The notes under the pieces: generated by a model
What the model was told of the DNA's origin: nothing
What the model saw: the letters and a program-made list of their open reading frames with translations, nothing else
Database searches by the model: none
Position numbers and translations under genes: made by a program
DNA from: Dyadobacter sp. 50-39
Lineage (GTDB): Bacteria > Bacteroidota > Bacteroidia > Cytophagales > Spirosomataceae
NCBI GenBank assembly: GCA_001898145.1
Contig: MKSR01000040.1
Location: forward strand, 62,001 to 126,000
Length of the DNA: 64,000 bases
Reading direction: 5' to 3'
In this document: one piece after another, positions 1-9,165 of the stretch
How the letters are laid out: each line of letters opens with the position of its first letter
Numbering within the stretch: position 1 is the first letter of the stretch

Positions 1-582
1 ACCCGCTTTGACATGACCGACGGTTTGAAGATCTGCACCGCACTCGAATCGCTCGAACCCTATTTCGTGGAAGATATTATCCGCTCGGAAAACCCGTCGG
101 TATACAAAACCGTGCGCTCGATGACCAAGGTGCCCATTGCCGTTGGCGAGCAGTTCGGCGATCGCTGGGATTGCAATGAGTTCATCGAAAACCGCTGGAT
201 CGATTACACCCGGTTTACCCTGCCCAACACCGGTGGTATCAGCGAATTCAAAAAGCTGGCGTCCATGTGTGAAACACATTACGTAGGTATGATCCCGCAT
301 TTTACGGGCCCGTTGGCGACGGCCACACTGGTACACGTGCTCGGTTCAAGCAGCCCGGCGCGCGCGATGATGGAGCTCGGCGGCGGTGAACCCGAGCGGC
401 CGCCTTACTTCAATGAGGATTTTATCAATTTTAAAAACGGCAAGCTGTATCTCAACGAGGCGCCCGGACTGGGTGTCAAATTTGATCCTAAAAAGGCGAC
501 TTTCATCATGGAGGTTAAAGAAAAAACCAAGTTCCCGCATCCGATCCTGAAAAGCCCGGATGGCTCCATCCACAACTGGTAA
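1..582 (+). CDS. Enolase-superfamily (mandelate racemase-like) enzyme, 5' truncated by window
   Basis: The reading frame is open from base 1, so only the C-terminal 193 or so residues are visible. They look like the end of the MR/MLE barrel. A metal-ligand Glu lies in PYFVEDI, a second in VAVGEQFG-like IAVGEQFG, and a general-base His in MIPHFTGP, followed by the usual GLGVKFD tail. Family members abstract an alpha-proton from a carboxylate sugar acid and usually dehydrate it or isomerise a lactone. The stop codon is 4 nt from the start of dgoD, so the two are almost certainly co-transcribed. The substrate cannot be read from the fragment. A sugar-acid dehydratase or lactone isomerase feeding the same galactonate route is the natural guess. 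The N-terminus, including any export signal, is outside the window. Confidence 0.8.
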   Translation, partial: TRFDMTDGLKICTALESLEPYFVEDIIRSENPSVYKTVRSMTKVPIAVGEQFGDRWDCNEFIENRWIDYTRFTLPNTGGISEFKKLASMCETHYVGMIPHFTGPLATATLVHVLGSSSPARAMMELGGGEPERPPYFNEDFINFKNGKLYLNEAPGLGVKFDPKKATFIMEVKEKTKFPHPILKSPDGSIHNW

Positions 583-586
583 TGCT

Positions 587-1828
587 ATGAAATCTCAACC
601 CAAATCATTTTCCCGCCGCGCAGCCATCCAGTCGGTGCTGGGCATTGCGGCTACGGGCACGATGCTGCTGCCCAAGACTTCCTACGCAGCCACTCCGGCA
701 CCTTTTCAGGCATATGGAAAGGTCAAGATTACGAAGCTGGAAACGTTCCTGGTGAAGCCGCGCTGGATTTTTCTCAAAATCCACACGGATGCGGGCATTG
801 TAGGCCTGGGCGAACCGCTGCTGGAAGGCCGCGCGCTGACCATTCAGACGGCCATTAAGGAAGTGGAACCCTACCTCGTCGGCAAGGACCCTCGGGCGGT
901 GGTGCACCATTGGCAGGCCATTTACCGCCATGCATTCTACCGCGGCGGGCCGCTGCTTACCAGCGCATTGAGCGGCATTGATCAGGCATTGTGGGATATC
1001 AAGGGCAAGCTCCTGGGGGTGCCGGTGCATGAGCTGCTGGGTGGCCCCACGCGTGACCGGGTACGGATATACGGGCGGGCGTCCAACGCCGAGGACATGA
1101 AGAAACGCAAGGCCGAAGGATATACGATCATCAAAACAGGCGTTGCCAAAAAGAACCCTGCGAACTTCGTCGAGAACCCCGCGTTCATCCGATACGCCTC
1201 CGACAACTTTGCTTCACTCCGGGAGGCCGGCGGTCCTGAAATGGATATCGCTATCGATTTCCACGGATCCGTGCCGCAGCAGACTTCCAAGGTATTGATT
1301 AAGGAATTGGAGCAGTACCAGCCGTTTTTTGTGGAAGAGCCGTGCCAGGCCCAGAACGTGGACACGCTCGTAGACATTGCCCGGGGGACGCACATTCCCA
1401 TAGCGACCGGCGAGCGCATATTTACCAAATGGGGCTTCCGGGAAATCCTCGAAAAAGGCGCGGCCAGCATTATCCAGCCCGATTTGTGCCATGCGGGCGG
1501 CATTACCGAAGGCAGGATCATCGCCGGAATGGCCGAAGCCTATTACATTCCCATTGCGCCGCATAACCCCATGGGGCCGATTTCTTTGGCTACCGGCCTG
1601 CAACTTGCCGCCAGCGTGCCCAACTTCCTCGTGCAGGAGCAAGTCACGCTCGGCGAAGGTTATCTCAAAGAACCATTTAAACTTCAAAAAGACGGTACCG
1701 TGATGGTACCCACCAAGCCCGGCCTGGGCGTAGAGCTCGACGAGGACGCGCTCAAAGACAAGATCGGCCACGACTGGAAGAACCCTGAAAGCTACAATGC
1801 GCTGGATGGGTCGGTGGTAGACTGGTAA
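587..1828 (+). CDS. dgoD: D-galactonate dehydratase with an export signal
   Basis: The enzyme dehydrates D-galactonate to 2-keto-3-deoxygalactonate. From residue 46 onward the sequence follows the DgoD pattern closely: KITKLETF, FYRGGPLL, ALWDIKGKLLG, then the metal and catalytic residues in DFHGS (D224, H226), VEEP (E250/E251), GERIF (E276), APHNPMGP (H326) and QEQ (E351). The start at 587 is preferred over an in-frame ATG at 560, because it follows the upstream stop and begins a clean signal: SRR at residues 9-11, a hydrophobic stretch, then an S-Y-A cleavage site at 32-34. The twin-arginine motif is imperfect because it lacks the usual Phe. A classical DgoD is cytosolic, so predicted export is unusual. 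dgoK, an aldolase and a carrier follow 7 kb downstream on the same strand. Confidence 0.86.
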   Translation: MKSQPKSFSRRAAIQSVLGIAATGTMLLPKTSYAATPAPFQAYGKVKITKLETFLVKPRWIFLKIHTDAGIVGLGEPLLEGRALTIQTAIKEVEPYLVGKDPRAVVHHWQAIYRHAFYRGGPLLTSALSGIDQALWDIKGKLLGVPVHELLGGPTRDRVRIYGRASNAEDMKKRKAEGYTIIKTGVAKKNPANFVENPAFIRYASDNFASLREAGGPEMDIAIDFHGSVPQQTSKVLIKELEQYQPFFVEEPCQAQNVDTLVDIARGTHIPIATGERIFTKWGFREILEKGAASIIQPDLCHAGGITEGRIIAGMAEAYYIPIAPHNPMGPISLATGLQLAASVPNFLVQEQVTLGEGYLKEPFKLQKDGTVMVPTKPGLGVELDEDALKDKIGHDWKNPESYNALDGSVVDW

Positions 1829-1940
1829 AAAGGCCGGATCTCCCGATCAGCATTGGAGGCTTCAAAAACTGCCCGCTTCCGGTCTAACAACCGGCAAGCC
1901 TGGGGGCGTTCGTTCAATGTGTTTTAAAAATAGTATTATT

Positions 1941-1949
1941 TAATTTTTG
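1941..1949 (+). promoter_or_regulatory. Possible -7 box upstream of the first susC
   Basis: The sequence TAATTTTTG resembles the Bacteroidota -7 consensus TAnnTTTG and lies 26 nt before the susC start, in an A/T-rich stretch. A short hairpin with CCGGT/ACCGG arms sits further upstream, near 1880-1895. No clear TTTG -33 box is visible, so this is only a plausible promoter. Confidence 0.3.
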
Positions 1950-1974
1950 TATATAAATATATCTATTCAATTCC

Positions 1975-4965
1975 ATGAAAAAACTACTGAGTTTATGTCT
2001 GGTATTGCTCGGCCTGGGGGGCGGCGGTTTGCTGGCCCAAAACGCGAGGGTGACCGGAAAAGTGACGGACCAGGACAACGCGGCGCTGCCTGGCGTGAGC
2101 ATTCTGATCAGCGGGACCTCGCAGGGAACCGTGACCGACGGAGAAGGAAATTACGTGATCCAGGCGCCGGGAAATGGCACATTGGTATTTTCGTTTATCG
2201 GCTATGAAAGTCAGACCGTGCAAATCGGTAACCGTTCGGTGGTGGACATTAAGCTCGCGCAGGGTTCGCGGAGCCTGGATGAGCTTGTTGTGGTGGGGTA
2301 TGGTACGCAAAAGAAAACCGATGTGACCGGCGCATTGTCGGTGGTATCGACGCGGGAGTTCTCCCAGCAGCCCATTACCCGGCTTGACCAGGTGTTGCAG
2401 GGCCGTGCGGCGGGTGTGCAGGTAACGCAATCGAACGGGGCTCCCGGCGGAGATTCGAAAGTGCGTGTCCGCGGTGCCAACTCGGTGCTGGGTAATAACG
2501 ACCCGCTGTATGTGATCGATGGTTTTGTGGGTGCGAATTACAATTTGCTGAACCCGAACGACATCGAATCGCTGCAAGTGCTGAAAGACGCGGCCTCGAC
2601 CTCGATCTACGGTAGCCGCGGCGCCAACGGGGTGATCATCATCACCACTAAAAAGGGCAGCAAAGGCATCAAGGTGAGCTATGAAGGCCAGGGAAGTGTT
2701 TCGAACGTGATCAAAAGATTCGATATCCTCCCGGCAGGCGAGTTTGCCGAGATCGTCAACGCACGGGCTGCCGCCACCGGCTCGAACGCGCCATTTACCC
2801 AGGCACAGATTGACGATTTTAAAAAGAACGGCGGCACCGACTGGCAGGATCTGGTCTACCGCAAGGGCAGCGGCCAGCAGCACCAGGTGACGGTATCGGG
2901 TGGCAATGAGAAGACTTCTTTCCTGATCTCGGGTAACTATGTCAACCAGAAAGGTATCGTAAACAACAGCGGTTTCAAACGCTACGTTTTGCGTACCAAT
3001 CTCAGCACGCAGATCAACAAGAATCTCGCATTACGACTGAATCTGTCGGGGGCAAAGACGGCCAACCACAATACCGATGGCGGCGGTGCGCTGATAGAGG
3101 CTTTACAATGGGCACCCACCACGCCGGCTTACGGCACCGATGGCCAGCCCACATTCGCCGATCCCATCGGTTCGGTGTCAAGAAGTCCGCTGGATCATTT
3201 GTATGACAAGTCCATCGACACCGAACGGATGAATATCAATGCCATCGGCGGGCTTACCTACCAGCTGCCGGTCAATGGGTTGTCGCTGGATTTGCAGTAC
3301 GCGATCAACTACCTCGATGCGCAGAACAAGAATTTCAATGGCAAGCGGCTTTCCAACAATAACCCGAATGCAAACCGCTATTCGGCCGACCAGGTGACTT
3401 TGCAGAATACCAATGCATTGAACTACAACCGCACATTCGGCAACCACTCGATCACTGCCGTGGCTGTTTTGGAAACCCAGCAGTTTACAGACAAGAACTT
3501 CACAGCCACTGCCAACGGCCTGCGTTTCCCGCAACTGGGTTATGACAATATCGGGGGCAACTCTGCGGCGACCGTCAACTCGGGATTCTCGAAATGGACG
3601 CTGCTTTCGCTGCTGGGAAGGGTGAACTATGCATTCAAAGATAAATACCTGCTCACCGCAGCCATCCGGCGGGATGGTTCTTCCAAATTCAGCAAGGACA
3701 ACCGGAACAGCGTTTTCCCGTCGGTAGCACTGGGCTGGCGGCTTTCGGAGGAGGAGTTTGTTAAAAACTGGAATGTATTCACCAACCTGAAACTGCGCGG
3801 AAGCTGGGGGAAAACCGGCAGCCAGGCTATTAACCCTTATGCGACCCTATCGCCTTACAACTCCACCCAGGTGGGTTTCAACAACACCGGCGTGACGGCA
3901 GGGGTGATTCAGGGCAACCAGGGCAACAGGAACCTGAAATGGGAGACTACCACGCAAACCGACGTGGGTATTGAGATGGAGATCCTTAACGGCCGCCTGC
4001 ATTTCGAAGCCGATTACTTCAACAAGAGCACGACCGACCTGCTGCTGAACGTGCAGCTGCCCAACTACGCAGGCGGCGGAACGCAGCCGCGCAATGTGGG
4101 CGAGATCCGGAACAGCGGCTTCGAGTTCGCCATCGGCGGTACGCCTGTGGAAAAGGGTAAATTCAGCTGGGAAACCAATCTGAACCTCTCCACGCTGAAG
4201 AACGAAGTGGTAAGCCTGGGCGGGCTGCCGCGGCTGGGAACCGGAACCGGCGCAGGCGGCGGGATGTCCATCACGAACGAGTTTATGCTCATGCCCGGCC
4301 AGCCGCTCGGATCGTACTGGGGCCTTCGGTACCTGGGTACATTCAAACCCAATGAAGCGGATATTGCCGCCAAACAGGGCCGAGTGCCGGGTGACCCGCA
4401 TTACGAGGACGTGAACGGCGATAACGCCATCACTACCGATGATTTCCAGATCGTCGGCCACGCGTTCCCGAAACTGACAGGCGGTTGGAATAACACCTTT
4501 ACCTACGGAGGGCTGACGCTGAATGTATTCTTCCAGGGGGCCACAGGGGTAGACAAACTCAACTACACCCGCGCAGGTGCCATGTCGGGCTCGGGCGAGG
4601 CACGTCAGTTCCTGCTCACCGAAATCCGCGACTACTATCGCGAGGGCAATACCGACTCGGATATTCCGGCATTTACCAAGACTTACCAGCCATTTACGCA
4701 GTCGAGCCGGTTTGTGGAGAATGGCAGCTTTGTAAGGCTGAAAAACGTGAGCCTTGCTTACAATGTGCCATCGTCGGTTTTCAAGGATAAGGCCAACATC
4801 CGCATTTTTGCCAGCGCCACCAACCTGCTCACCATTACCAAATACTCAGGTCCGGACCCGGAAACCAGCAACGTGGGTTCCAGCACCGATACCGCCATCG
4901 GTATCGACCGCGGTTCCTACCCGAATGCGAAGGTGTATACGGTAGGGTTGACGGTGGGATTTTAG
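1975..4965 (+). CDS. SusC/RagA-type TonB-dependent outer-membrane transporter
   Basis: SusC-type channels import oligosaccharides or other substrates captured by a SusD lipoprotein, using TonB energy. The 996-residue protein has a signal peptide ending at LLAQ. A carboxypeptidase-regulatory-like domain follows (GKVTDQDNAALPGVSI, about 24-105). Next come the VVVGYGTQKK plug start, the plug signature PLYVIDG, and the ASTSIYGSRGANGVIIITTKKG motif, then a long barrel ending in GLTVGF. It is slightly short for the family and lacks an STN domain, so it should not signal to an anti-sigma factor. It is followed by its SusD partner and embedded in the galactonate locus, so the cargo is probably a galactose-containing glycan or sugar acid. 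That cargo is an inference. Confidence 0.93.
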   Translation: MKKLLSLCLVLLGLGGGGLLAQNARVTGKVTDQDNAALPGVSILISGTSQGTVTDGEGNYVIQAPGNGTLVFSFIGYESQTVQIGNRSVVDIKLAQGSRSLDELVVVGYGTQKKTDVTGALSVVSTREFSQQPITRLDQVLQGRAAGVQVTQSNGAPGGDSKVRVRGANSVLGNNDPLYVIDGFVGANYNLLNPNDIESLQVLKDAASTSIYGSRGANGVIIITTKKGSKGIKVSYEGQGSVSNVIKRFDILPAGEFAEIVNARAAATGSNAPFTQAQIDDFKKNGGTDWQDLVYRKGSGQQHQVTVSGGNEKTSFLISGNYVNQKGIVNNSGFKRYVLRTNLSTQINKNLALRLNLSGAKTANHNTDGGGALIEALQWAPTTPAYGTDGQPTFADPIGSVSRSPLDHLYDKSIDTERMNINAIGGLTYQLPVNGLSLDLQYAINYLDAQNKNFNGKRLSNNNPNANRYSADQVTLQNTNALNYNRTFGNHSITAVAVLETQQFTDKNFTATANGLRFPQLGYDNIGGNSAATVNSGFSKWTLLSLLGRVNYAFKDKYLLTAAIRRDGSSKFSKDNRNSVFPSVALGWRLSEEEFVKNWNVFTNLKLRGSWGKTGSQAINPYATLSPYNSTQVGFNNTGVTAGVIQGNQGNRNLKWETTTQTDVGIEMEILNGRLHFEADYFNKSTTDLLLNVQLPNYAGGGTQPRNVGEIRNSGFEFAIGGTPVEKGKFSWETNLNLSTLKNEVVSLGGLPRLGTGTGAGGGMSITNEFMLMPGQPLGSYWGLRYLGTFKPNEADIAAKQGRVPGDPHYEDVNGDNAITTDDFQIVGHAFPKLTGGWNNTFTYGGLTLNVFFQGATGVDKLNYTRAGAMSGSGEARQFLLTEIRDYYREGNTDSDIPAFTKTYQPFTQSSRFVENGSFVRLKNVSLAYNVPSSVFKDKANIRIFASATNLLTITKYSGPDPETSNVGSSTDTAIGIDRGSYPNAKVYTVGLTVGF

Positions 4966-4972
4966 GGATACT

Positions 4973-5065
4973 TCGGCTGTCAGCTATCGGCAGTCGAACT
5001 GAGTCTGAGTTAAGTGAACGAACTTTTAAAACAAAAAGAGCCGAAAGCCGAAAGCTGACAGCCGA
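4973..5065. repeat. Inverted repeat with GCCGAAA units between susC and susD
   Basis: Arms TCGGCTGTCAGCT (4973-4985) and AGCTGACAGCCGA (5053-5065) are perfectly complementary over 13 bp, and GCCGAAA is repeated next to the right arm. The spacer between the two genes consists almost entirely of this structure. It could fold in the mRNA and separate susC from susD expression, or be a dispersed repeat. Confidence 0.75.
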
Positions 5066-5076
5066 TTTAACATACA

Positions 5077-6561
5077 ATGAAAAAACTAACCATACTTCTT
5101 TTAAGCGGCCTGCTTCTGACGGGAGCGGGTTGCAGTGATTACCTCGATGAGGATACAACCGGATTGTTGTACGGGCCCAATGTGCTTTCCACCCAGGACG
5201 GGCTGGAATCGGCCCTGACCGGAGCCTACAAAGGCCTGGCTAACCAATGGACCTACGGCTTCCTGCACCCGTCGGCAAATGCAGCCGTGCTCGGTGCCGA
5301 TGATGTGACCACCCACCCGGCCAGTAACAAAGCCGACTGGCGGGAGTTCGACCAGTTCAATGTTTCGACCACCAACCAGCGCTCGAACGCCGTCTATAAT
5401 GGTTGCTACAAGGCCATCCAGGGCGCGAACAATGTGATCAACAATTACCAGAAGACAGTCGGTACCAAAGCGACGATCGATATTATCGTAGGCGAGGCGC
5501 ATTTCATCCGGGCGTTTTCCTACTATTGGCTTACCCGTTTCTGGGGCAATATCCCTCTTATCATGGCCGGCGAGTATTCCGATGACCTGCTGACCGTGAA
5601 AAAATCGACGCCCCAGGAAGTGTATGACCTGATCGTAGCTGACCTGAAAGTGGCCGAAACCAATCTGCCGAATGCGAAACGCGACCCGGGACGGCCAAAC
5701 AAGGGTTCGGCCAAGGCATTTCTGGCGGATGTATACCTGACCATGGCGGGCTGGCCATTGAAACAGACAGACAAGTACGACCTGGCCGCCGCCAAAGCCA
5801 AAGAAGTGATCGACAATGCCGCAACCTACGGCTTCGAGCTGTTACCGACTTTTGCGGCGGTATTTGAAAACGATCCCGCGTCGCCTGGCACAAAAGAGGC
5901 TGTATTTCAGATCAGCGGCTACCTCGGCGGAAGCGGCACGGCCAATGCAACCTACGGCAATACCACCATGCCCGGTGAAGAAGGCGGCTGGGACGATATG
6001 TTTGCCGAGCTGAATTTCTTCCGGGATTTTCCGGCAGGTCCGCGCAAGGATGCGACTTTCCGCACGGAGTTCGGCCTGGGCGCCACCAAAATCCCCTGGC
6101 AGAACAGCCTGACCAAACACCCGTACTACCAGAAATGGTATATCAAGGGCAACATTGTTACGTCGAGCATTTCGCTGCCGTCCGTCATGATGCGTTACCC
6201 GCACGTGCTTACCATCTACGCCGAAGCCAAAGCCCGCGGAACCGGCGGCCCGGACCAGGCGGCCTACGACGCATTGAACAAAGTGCGCTTGCGCGGACGT
6301 GCGGCCGGCACCAAAGCATTGTCGGCTGCTGACGGCCTCACCGCCGCGCAATTTGCCGATGAAGTCGTACAGGAGCGCGCGTGGGAGTTCGCATGCGAGC
6401 GTACACGCTGGTTCGATCTCATACGCCTGGAAAAGGTGGAAGAAGCCAATGCCAAAAAGAGCGCCGACGATTTGCAGCCCATCAAGCCGATCGTGAAGGC
6501 GAATTACTGGTTTCCGCTGCCTTACACGGATACTTCCATTAACCCGAATTTGAATCAGTAG
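5077..6561 (+). CDS. SusD/RagB-family nutrient-binding lipoprotein
   Basis: This is the surface lid and ligand-binding partner of the SusC channel just upstream. A lipoprotein signal ends in LTGAGC with the acylated Cys at residue 19, followed by the SusD-typical SDYLDEDTTG. The N-terminal half carries the helix-rich TPR part (GEAHFIRAFSYYWLTRFWGNIPL). The C-terminal half has the family signature: LNKVRLRGRAAG, then VQERAWEFACERTRWFDLIR, and a YWFPLPYTD..NPNLNQ end. Its 494 residues are a normal length. The ligand cannot be predicted from sequence. Confidence 0.93.
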   Translation: MKKLTILLLSGLLLTGAGCSDYLDEDTTGLLYGPNVLSTQDGLESALTGAYKGLANQWTYGFLHPSANAAVLGADDVTTHPASNKADWREFDQFNVSTTNQRSNAVYNGCYKAIQGANNVINNYQKTVGTKATIDIIVGEAHFIRAFSYYWLTRFWGNIPLIMAGEYSDDLLTVKKSTPQEVYDLIVADLKVAETNLPNAKRDPGRPNKGSAKAFLADVYLTMAGWPLKQTDKYDLAAAKAKEVIDNAATYGFELLPTFAAVFENDPASPGTKEAVFQISGYLGGSGTANATYGNTTMPGEEGGWDDMFAELNFFRDFPAGPRKDATFRTEFGLGATKIPWQNSLTKHPYYQKWYIKGNIVTSSISLPSVMMRYPHVLTIYAEAKARGTGGPDQAAYDALNKVRLRGRAAGTKALSAADGLTAAQFADEVVQERAWEFACERTRWFDLIRLEKVEEANAKKSADDLQPIKPIVKANYWFPLPYTDTSINPNLNQ

Positions 6562-6580
6562 CGGCTTGCGGGCGTGTTGT

Positions 6581-6752
6581 TGTTGTTGCATCCCTACGGG
6601 ATTTTTGGGAATAGGGTGACCGAACGGTTTCTACCAATGCTACGTGTCTGACGGCACTTGGCGATAAGGTGCCAAGTTGCGTCAGACACGTAAAATCGGT
6701 AGCAAGAAGATAACTTTTCCAATTCGGATAATGCCGTAGGCATGCAACAACA
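6581..6752. repeat. 172-bp imperfect inverted repeat, MITE-like element or structured RNA
   Basis: The spacer after susD folds on itself along its whole length. The outer arms TGTTGTTGCAT (6581-6591) and ATGCAACAACA (6742-6752) match perfectly and are followed by CCTACGG/CCGTAGG. The middle arms CTACC/GGTAG and TACGTGTCTGACG (6641-6653)/CGTCAGACACGTA (6680-6692) match perfectly. The inner arms ACTTGGC/GCCAAGT close an 8-nt loop. Long self-complementarity without a gene fits a non-autonomous mobile element, a transcribed hairpin or a strong terminator. It lacks a clear T-tract at the end. Confidence 0.7.
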
Positions 6753-6829
6753 ATAATCAACAATAGTCAGAGCCCCGACGTCACCGACAAATCCGGCCCG
6801 CTTTTGAAATACAAATACTTGAATACCCT

Positions 6830-9052
6830 ATGACGATCCGCTTTCAGATCATACCTTCCCTCTTCCTTGCCGCAACTTTCTGCGCATTGACGCCGTCTAC
6901 GCGAAACGAACTTGACGTCCGTGTACCGGACGATGGCAAGAACGCCGACTGGCCGGTTTACGGCGGCAACAATGCAGGCAACCGCTATTCCGCATTGACG
7001 CAGATCAACAGGGATAATGTGCTAGAACTGAAACCCGCCTGGACCTATGATACCGGTGAGAACAACAAACCCGGCGAGCGTGGCATGGATATGCAATGCC
7101 AGCCGATCGTGATCGACGGCATCATGTACGGTACTACGCCGCGGTTGAAGGTATTTGCCGTTGAAGCGGCCACGGGCAGGGAGCTATGGAAATTCGACCC
7201 CTTCGAGGGAAGGCGGCCGCGTTTTCACCCTATGCGGGGTGTGGTGTACTGGTCGGAGGGGAGCGACAAACGTATTTTGTTCACTGCCGGGGCGTCTCTG
7301 TTTGCGTTGAATGCAGAAACGGGCAAGCTGGTGGAAAGTTTTGGTAAAAATGGCGAGGTGGATTTTCACGACGGGCTGGGCGATGAGGCAACTTACGGTT
7401 ATGACCCCTATCTGTTCAATATCCGCAATACTACGCCGGGCGTGATTTACAAAAACCTGTTGATAACTGGTTCGTCGGTTTCGGAAGGTGGCGATGCCTT
7501 GCCCGGGCACATCCGCGCGTTCGACGTGCGTACCGGAAACGTAGCCTGGGTGTTCCGGACGATCCCGCTTCCGGGTGAATACGGGTATGAAACCTGGGAG
7601 AAGGATTCCTACAAGAAGCTCGGCGGCGCCAATTGCTGGGCAGGAATGGTGATAGATGAAAAGCGTGGTACGGTATTTCTCGGCACGGGCTCGCCGTCCG
7701 TCGATTTCTACGGCGGTGCGCGGAAGGGCAGTAACCTGTTCGCCAACTGCGTAATTGCGCTAAATGCCGAAACAGGCAAGCGTATCTGGCATTTTCAGAC
7801 ACTCCACCACGATCTTTGGGACCGGGACATTCCGTGCCCGCCTAATCTGATCAGGGTAAAAAGGAACGGCAAAATGGTGGATGCGGTAGCGCAGGCGACC
7901 AAGGACGGCTACGTTTTCCTGTTCGACCGCGATACAGGCACGCCGCTCTTTCCAGTGAAAGAAGTACTGGTTCCCAAAGCAAAGCCGTTGCCAGGCGACC
8001 AGCCGTGGCCGACGCAGCCTGTGCCGGTCAAGCCGGCTCCATTTGCCAATCAGACATTGACCGAAGCCGGCATTACCACACGCACCGCCGAGGCGCATGC
8101 ATACGTACTCGATCGTTTCCGCAGCAGCAACAAAGGACCTAAGAACCAGCCGCCCGATACGCTCGGAGGCTTACTCTACGGCATTGGCGGCGGCGCAGAG
8201 TGGGGCGGTACAGCCGCCGATCCGGAGGGAGTTGTGTATGTAAATGGGAATAATATGCTCTGGTGGCTCAAAATGCGGGATGCCAGGCAGGTGCAGAAAG
8301 GTCAGGTGTTGTCAAGAGGTGAGGTATTGTTTAATACAAATTGTGCGGCCTGCCATGCTACCGATTCGAAGAATGCGACGGCTTCGGCTTCCACGCAGGC
8401 TTATCCGGTTTTGAAAAACATCGGCCAGCGGATGAATCGTGAGCAGATCGGCGCTTTGCTCGAAAGCGGAAGGGGGAGAATGCCTTCTTTTCAGCACATT
8501 TCCAAAGATGACCGTGCCGCGATAATCGATTTTTTGCTTAAAACGGAGACGAAACCTGCCGCCAACGACATTCACGCACAAACAGCGACCCATACGCCCA
8601 AAAGCAATGCGTTTTTCCCAAACCAGCCTCCCTATGTGAACAACGGCAACGTCCAGTTCCGCGACCAGGACAATTACCCGGCCATCAAACCGCCCTGGGG
8701 CACTTTGAATGCCATCGACATGAACACCGGCGAGTACCGCTGGAAAGTGACGCTCGGAGAATATCCCGAGTTGACAAAACAGGGCATCCCGCCGACCGGT
8801 ACTGAAAACCATGGCGGACCGCTCGTGACGGCAGGCGGCCTGCTCTTCATCGCCGCCACCTACGATGAAAAGCTAAGGGCATTCGACACCAAAACCGGCA
8901 AAGTCGTTTGGGAATACAAACTCCCGGCAGGCGGTTTTGCGACACCCATTACCTATATGGTCGATGGAAAGCAATATATTGCAATCGCAGCCGGCGGCAC
9001 AAGATACGGCTTGAAACCCGGCGGGAATTATATCGCATTCGCGTTGCCGTAA
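6830..9052 (+). CDS. PQQ-dependent dehydrogenase with inserted cytochrome c domain
   Basis: The protein is a quinoprotein propeller of the alcohol/glucose dehydrogenase type. It oxidises a sugar or alcohol in the periplasm and passes electrons to its own heme. An N-terminal hydrophobic signal is followed by DWPVYGGNNAGNRYSALTQI, then repeated GRELWKFD/GKRIWHFQ tryptophan-docking blades, and DATGDGYVFLFDR-like sheet motifs. A heme c site CAACH at residues 505-509 sits inside the propeller sequence, with a distal RMPSF Met, and blades then resume (GEYRWKVTLGEYPEL, GGLLFIAATYDEKLRAFD, GFATPITY). The placement before dgoK suggests it makes galactonate (via the lactone) from galactose. No PQQ biosynthesis genes or lactonase lie in the window, so the cofactor may have to be imported. 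Confidence 0.85.
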   Translation: MTIRFQIIPSLFLAATFCALTPSTRNELDVRVPDDGKNADWPVYGGNNAGNRYSALTQINRDNVLELKPAWTYDTGENNKPGERGMDMQCQPIVIDGIMYGTTPRLKVFAVEAATGRELWKFDPFEGRRPRFHPMRGVVYWSEGSDKRILFTAGASLFALNAETGKLVESFGKNGEVDFHDGLGDEATYGYDPYLFNIRNTTPGVIYKNLLITGSSVSEGGDALPGHIRAFDVRTGNVAWVFRTIPLPGEYGYETWEKDSYKKLGGANCWAGMVIDEKRGTVFLGTGSPSVDFYGGARKGSNLFANCVIALNAETGKRIWHFQTLHHDLWDRDIPCPPNLIRVKRNGKMVDAVAQATKDGYVFLFDRDTGTPLFPVKEVLVPKAKPLPGDQPWPTQPVPVKPAPFANQTLTEAGITTRTAEAHAYVLDRFRSSNKGPKNQPPDTLGGLLYGIGGGAEWGGTAADPEGVVYVNGNNMLWWLKMRDARQVQKGQVLSRGEVLFNTNCAACHATDSKNATASASTQAYPVLKNIGQRMNREQIGALLESGRGRMPSFQHISKDDRAAIIDFLLKTETKPAANDIHAQTATHTPKSNAFFPNQPPYVNNGNVQFRDQDNYPAIKPPWGTLNAIDMNTGEYRWKVTLGEYPELTKQGIPPTGTENHGGPLVTAGGLLFIAATYDEKLRAFDTKTGKVVWEYKLPAGGFATPITYMVDGKQYIAIAAGGTRYGLKPGGNYIAFALP

Positions 9053-9063
9053 TGCACCGTTTT

Positions 9064-9150
9064 CCGTCGATTGAAATCGATGGAGATGGATGGACGAATG
9101 TGCATTTTTGGTAACGTATTGCATCTTTAACCGTCGGCTTAAGTCGACGG
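9064..9150. repeat. Pair of 20-bp palindromes before dgoK
   Basis: Two near-perfect palindromes of the form CCGTCGATT..AATCGATGG (9064-9083) and CCGTCGGCTT..AAGTCGACGG (9131-9150) flank 47 bp. Each has one G-T wobble position. The same class of paired palindromes occurs at 24676-24784. REP-like dispersed elements or RNA hairpins are the likely explanation. Confidence 0.7.
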
Positions 9151-9165
9151 AAAAAAACAGAAATT

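Noticed and set aside
1993-2883. Leftward frame of 296 residues inside susC
   Set aside because: It has no domain, is antisense to a well-supported SusC plug, and is expected in G/C-rich coding DNA.
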